A stretch of DNA of 44,174 nucleotides, taken from contig JALNXN010000006.1 of the NCBI GenBank assembly GCA_023230325.1, positions 1 through 44,174 of the forward strand, given 5' to 3'. A model generated the notes under the pieces. It had not been told where the DNA came from, made no database searches, and saw only the letters and a list, made by a program, of their open reading frames with translations. Position 1 is the first letter of the stretch. The number at the start of each line of letters is the position of its first letter. Below are positions 41,023 to 44,174 of this stretch, piece by piece. A program made the translations under genes and the position numbers. The stretch is from an archaeon. GTDB taxonomy: Archaea; Iainarchaeota; Iainarchaeia; Iainarchaeales; CSSED10-239.

Positions 41023-41796
41023 ATGATAGATATGGCACTACCAATAAAACCAAAAGTTAAAAAACCACGAAAAGAAACTTCTTACCTTAAAGTAGTAGAA
41101 AAAAAAGCCTATAAAACAATTTCAAGAAACACAGCAATAGATTTTTTAAAAAGTAAAAAACCATTTCAAAGAATTGTGTACACACCTCTTGGTAAAGAGC
41201 TACGAAAAAATAAAGAACTAAATAATGCAATTAAATTACTGCTTGAAAAAAAGGAATTAAATAGTTTTAAAGGAAAAAACTTCACAGTAGAAAAATTAAA
41301 TTACACAAAACTTAAAGATAGTCAAAATAATACCCACACAGGCAGCTTTAAAATAAATATTAAAATTAATGGGGAAAATAAAAGCCTTTTTCTAAAATTA
41401 TATTCTCAAAAAGATTATAAATTAAAACACCCTTTTTATATTGAGTTACATAAAGGGCATAATGAGTTTATGGCTTTAGAGGTTGCAAAACAAGTAGGCG
41501 TAGAGGTAATCCCTGCCCATCTTGGTTTTACAAACTTAAAGACAGTAAATGGACGTAACATTTTAGAAAGTGGAATTGTTTATGATTTTACAAATCTGCA
41601 AAGACTTGATAAATATTTATTAAAAGACACACCAAATAGACAACAGATAATTGAAAAGCATCATAGGCTTAATCTACAATTAACTAGTTTAGGGGTTAGA
41701 GATGGCTTTACAAAGAATGTTTTTATAGATAAAAAAACATCTAAACTATATTTCTTTGATCTGTACAACACAGATTTTGATTTTTCAAGACTATAA
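41023..41796 (+). CDS. Kinase-like protein of unknown function
   Basis: 257 residues. The first 60 are basic and rich in Lys and Pro. Then come features of a kinase fold: LFLKLYS with a possible ATP-binding Lys (K125), GHNEFMALEVAKQ with a helix-C Glu (E148), hinge-like GIVYDFTNLQRLDKYL, GVRDGFTKNVFID with RDxxxxN (D227, N232), and YFFDLYNTD with a DLY in place of DFG (D246). All catalytic positions are filled, so it could be active. The family and substrate are unknown. It stands 59 bases after the secretion ATPase and may be co-transcribed. An ATG three codons later (41032) is equally possible. Confidence 0.6.
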   Translation: MIDMALPIKPKVKKPRKETSYLKVVEKKAYKTISRNTAIDFLKSKKPFQRIVYTPLGKELRKNKELNNAIKLLLEKKELNSFKGKNFTVEKLNYTKLKDSQNNTHTGSFKINIKINGENKSLFLKLYSQKDYKLKHPFYIELHKGHNEFMALEVAKQVGVEVIPAHLGFTNLKTVNGRNILESGIVYDFTNLQRLDKYLLKDTPNRQQIIEKHHRLNLQLTSLGVRDGFTKNVFIDKKTSKLYFFDLYNTDFDFSRL

Positions 41797-41800
41797 AAAA

Positions 41801-41938
41801 TTATTTGGGTTTTCTAAAATACTTAAAAAAAATAGAAACTGGAATTACTAACCTATTATTTTTAATAATATCTGCAGGACCTAATATTGATTTTGATAAG
41901 ATTATATATTCTTCAACACCAGCTATTAGGTTTGGCAT
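41801..41938 (-). CDS. Possible small or truncated reading frame
   Basis: 45 codons from ATG to TAA. The protein-like character (residues MPNLIAGVEEYIILSKSI, then IFFKYFRKPK) continues upstream for about 26 codons to a TAG, without a usual start codon. This suggests a decayed gene end rather than an intact gene. There is no ribosome binding site. Confidence 0.2.
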   Translation of the reverse strand: MPNLIAGVEEYIILSKSILGPADIIKNNRLVIPVSIFFKYFRKPK

Positions 41939-42077
41939 AACAATATTGTTTCTGTATTTTACTTCAACAGTCTTATTTTTATAAATTAAAAAATATATTC
42001 TATTTATAATAATCTAAAACAGCTACACCAACAACCCATAAAAACAAAAAATCAAAGATAAGTTTATAATACTTGTG

Positions 42078-42107
42078 AAAAGTCAACTACCTCATTAGTT
42101 GACTTTT
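42078..42107. repeat. Perfect 12-base-pair hairpin AAAAGTCAACTA / TAGTTGACTTTT
   Basis: Two perfect 12-base arms (42078-42089, 42096-42107) with loop CCTCAT. A second, weaker hairpin follows at 42110-42131 (AAAAGTCAAGGGGTAGAC, then TAGTTAACTTT). Both share GTCAA and GGGGTAG with the element upstream of mcm. Confidence 0.8.
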
Positions 42108-42277
42108 GCCAAAAGTCAAGGGGTAGACTAGTTAACTTTCTAAAAATTAGGAATGTAAAGATTATTTAGCTATATTTACAAAATAGATTTACTTAATATA
42201 AAAATATAGAATTGCAAACAAAAACAAATATACCGTAGAAAAATAAATTTAAAAATTAAAAGTGTAATAAAAATTAA

Positions 42278-42307
42278 ACTAACAAAAACTAAACTAATAA
42301 AAACTAA
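42278..42307. repeat. Tandem 15-base repeat
   Basis: ACTAACAAAAACTAA is followed directly by ACTAATAAAAACTAA, one mismatch. Simple AT-rich repeat of no evident function. Confidence 0.6.
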
Positions 42308-42518
42308 ACTTGCAAGAAATAATAAAATTTGTTTATTTTGGACAAGTAAGTATTATACTTGTTACACCAAATAATGAAATGTTTTTTTCTAAGAAAGGAA
42401 ATGAAATGTATTTTTTAATAAAAGAAGTAAAATATTTTTAATAAGTAAAATTAAAATTGAACCAAATTAGAATTAAAACAAATAGATTAAGTTAAAACAA
42501 AATAAATTAGAAAATAAA

Positions 42519-42553
42519 TAAAAAAAAGAAAAAGAAAAAAAGAAAAGAAAAAT
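42519..42553 (-). terminator. T-rich terminator behind the S-layer gene
   Basis: On the minus strand the bases after the TAG stop are long runs of T broken by single C bases, as expected for an archaeal terminator behind a highly expressed gene. Confidence 0.5.
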
Positions 42554-42576
42554 CTTTTCAGTTTTCAATCAAGCAA

Positions 42577-44174
42577 CTACATGTTTTCGATAGCTGTAAT
42601 TAATTCTTTAGCAGCAGCAGCAGTGTCAGCAGCATCCATACCAGCAACAATTAAGTTGTTGTTTTCAGCAATACCTGCAACATATTGTCCAGAAACTGTA
42701 ACAATATCTTCTAAACCGTATGTACCAACTGCAAGAGAATTAACTTTGTATCCACCAACAATAATTAATGGAGTACTTGGAGCTTCTTGATCTAACCATA
42801 CTAATCTGTTATTATTTACATTCCAGTTACCAGGTATTACAGCACCTTCAGTACTAACAGCACCAGCAGTAATGTCGTAAGAATCTAATTGAGCTTGAGT
42901 TCCATTTTCTCCTTCAACAATAGCACCGATTTCTGATAATTCTAAAGTATCTCCGATTAATTCAGTAGATAAAGTTGCACCGCCACCAATGAATATTTTC
43001 AAATATCTTTTGAATTCAGGAATACGCATCATAAAGTCAGAACCGTCTACTTCAGCATAAGATCCATAAGCAGTATAAGCAAATCTTAAATCATCAGCGT
43101 GATCTTGATCTAATGTCCACACTTCTGAATTATAATCTACTTGAGAAGTATATACATTTGAACTACCTGAACCAGATTTGAAATCTGTTTTTCTAACTAA
43201 ATCTTTTGTATACAAATCAATAGCTACATCTAAAACAACACCATCATCTGTCACTGAAAAAATTCCTAATGCTTTCCCTGAACCTGTCACATTATTATCT
43301 TCATATGCAAAATAATTTGCATCGTATTCAGTTGAGTAATTATTGTCTAATTCAGAATATGCAAAATTCCATTTTGCTTTTTCATTTTTTCCTATTTGAA
43401 TATCCGCAGTTTGTTGCATTATTGCTAAATCAAAAGTGCTATCATTCTTAACAACAGTGTAATTTATATCATAGTCCTTTTCTAGATCTAATGTTAAAAT
43501 ATTACCATCAATTAAACCAACTGGTTTACCTGTATCTGATGTACCTTCATATACTTTTAATCCAGCAGTAACATTAGAATCATCAAAGTAATAATCATTG
43601 AATCCAAATTTTTGACTTCCAGCTATAGACGTTTCATACATAGGAATTGTATATTCTCTACCTCTATCATCTACCCAATTAATTTCGTTACTACCAACTT
43701 TAAATTGATAGGTATTTTCGTTAGTTAACCCTAAGAAATCAATAGAACCTAAGTTTAATGGTAAAGGAATAACTTCATCCATTGTTGCAGCAGCTCTATC
43801 ATGACCTAAATCTTCAACATTCCAAACTTTCTTATCATTGAATACAGTAATACCATTTAATTCTTTTAAATCAGCATTTGCATCAATTTCAACTCTCCAT
43901 TGGATATCACTAGAAGTTCCATATCCAGGTAATACTTTATTATGTTCTAATTCTAAAAGACCATCAGAACCAACACTTAATTCTACAAAGTCAGGACTAT
44001 TATCTATTTGATCAACAGATATTACTTTAATAACAGATTCTAAGTCATATCCTGAAAACAAAATTTCATCGTTAACTTTGAATAATCCAGAAGATAATTC
44101 TAAACCATCTTCTTTTAAAGTCATTAATACTCTTGATGTAGAAGTTACAGAACCTATATCTAAAGTGTAATTAC
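42577..44174 (-). CDS. S-layer protein, C-terminal part (runs off the right edge)
   Basis: The frame is open from the right edge to a TAG at 42579-42577, giving about 532 residues of the C-terminus. An internal ATG near 44124 is not the start: coding sequence continues upstream of it without a stop (NYTLDIGSVTSTSRVL). The protein is acidic, rich in Asp, Asn, Thr and beta-strand, with almost no Cys. The end with IIVGGYKVNSLAVG, then NNLIVAGMDAADTAAAAKE is the characteristic C-terminal domain of archaeal S-layer proteins of the Methanococcus/DPANN kind. It forms the outer protein lattice. Codons are more GC-rich than in neighbouring genes, consistent with high expression. Confidence 0.85.
   Translation of the reverse strand, partial: NYTLDIGSVTSTSRVLMTLKEDGLELSSGLFKVNDEILFSGYDLESVIKVISVDQIDNSPDFVELSVGSDGLLELEHNKVLPGYGTSSDIQWRVEIDANADLKELNGITVFNDKKVWNVEDLGHDRAAATMDEVIPLPLNLGSIDFLGLTNENTYQFKVGSNEINWVDDRGREYTIPMYETSIAGSQKFGFNDYYFDDSNVTAGLKVYEGTSDTGKPVGLIDGNILTLDLEKDYDINYTVVKNDSTFDLAIMQQTADIQIGKNEKAKWNFAYSELDNNYSTEYDANYFAYEDNNVTGSGKALGIFSVTDDGVVLDVAIDLYTKDLVRKTDFKSGSGSSNVYTSQVDYNSEVWTLDQDHADDLRFAYTAYGSYAEVDGSDFMMRIPEFKRYLKIFIGGGATLSTELIGDTLELSEIGAIVEGENGTQAQLDSYDITAGAVSTEGAVIPGNWNVNNNRLVWLDQEAPSTPLIIVGGYKVNSLAVGTYGLEDIVTVSGQYVAGIAENNNLIVAGMDAADTAAAAKELITAIENM

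Larger units (their letters stand above)
41797..42576. other. 780-base region without confident genes
   Basis: It holds a possible 45-codon minus-strand remnant (41801-41938), two hairpins (42078-42131) and a 15-base tandem repeat (42278-42307). The rest is AT-rich DNA in which I see nothing. The T-rich terminator of the S-layer gene ends it. Confidence 0.6.

Noticed and set aside
42581..43451. Plus-strand frames opposite the S-layer gene
   Set aside because: Shadows of the coding strand; composition mirrors the S-layer codons.

Overview
The window is a strongly AT-rich piece of an archaeal chromosome. Its information-processing genes are clearly archaeal: RadA, MCM, both topoisomerase VI subunits, a zinc-finger RPA, aIF1A, aIF2-beta, RIO1, a Dim2-type KH protein, the RNase P proteins Pop5 and Rpp30, and Taw1. 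It also has a class III (type IV pilin/archaellin) signal peptide, a GspE/TadA-type secretion ATPase and an S-layer protein. Short compact genes, fermentative pyruvate metabolism and the S-layer C-terminus suggest a DPANN archaeon of the Woesearchaeota/Pacearchaeota type. That placement is inference, because no rRNA is present. Ribosome binding sites follow the archaeal GGTGAT pattern, and several genes look leaderless.

Layout. 1-144: start of a pilin-like gene running off the left edge. 230-2967: argS-rnp3-rnp2 (minus), then tRNA-Arg(UCU). 3145-4677: a membrane-anchored DsbA-like protein whose DsbA halves are in permuted order. 4772-6658: Taw1 and a stand-alone FeFe-hydrogenase H-cluster domain. 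6707-10186: radA and a divergent, degenerate PEP-synthase-like protein. 10201-11558: tRNA-Cys(GCA) and Mre11. 11672-14657: a compact iron-sulfur operon (ArsR-type regulator, cysteine desulfurase, kinase-like protein, IscU scaffold, DUF1858 protein). 15451-22748: acetyl-CoA synthetase divergent from porGDAB; PorB carries two inteins that bracket its thiamine-pyrophosphate motif. 22756-23538: a zinc-dependent phospholipase C-like protein. 23628-31368: top6A and top6B, an asparagine-synthetase/DPH6 fusion, a possible transglutaminase-like protein, and the KH-RIO1-aIF1A group. 31510-38262: DUF424, aIF2-beta, a presenilin-like protease, two tandem-duplicated acetyltransferases, MCM and RPA. 38660-41796: secretion ATPase and a second kinase-like protein. 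41797-42576: a largely non-coding stretch with hairpins. 42577-44174: C-terminal part of an S-layer protein running off the right edge.

How the genes fit together. PorGDAB would make acetyl-CoA and reduced ferredoxin from pyruvate. Acs links acetyl-CoA and acetate, and the H-cluster protein is a possible ferredoxin-linked hydrogen-evolving sink, though no maturases are visible. The ISC operon would supply the Fe-S clusters needed by Por, Taw1 and the H-cluster protein. The S-layer protein, pilin and secretion ATPase point to an elaborated cell surface.

Most noteworthy: PorB with two inteins, the minimal H-cluster protein, the permuted DsbA, the AsnB-DPH6 fusion, the kinase-like gene inside the ISC operon, a shared element upstream of radA and mcm, and a tandem duplication that gave the presenilin-like gene its 5' end.
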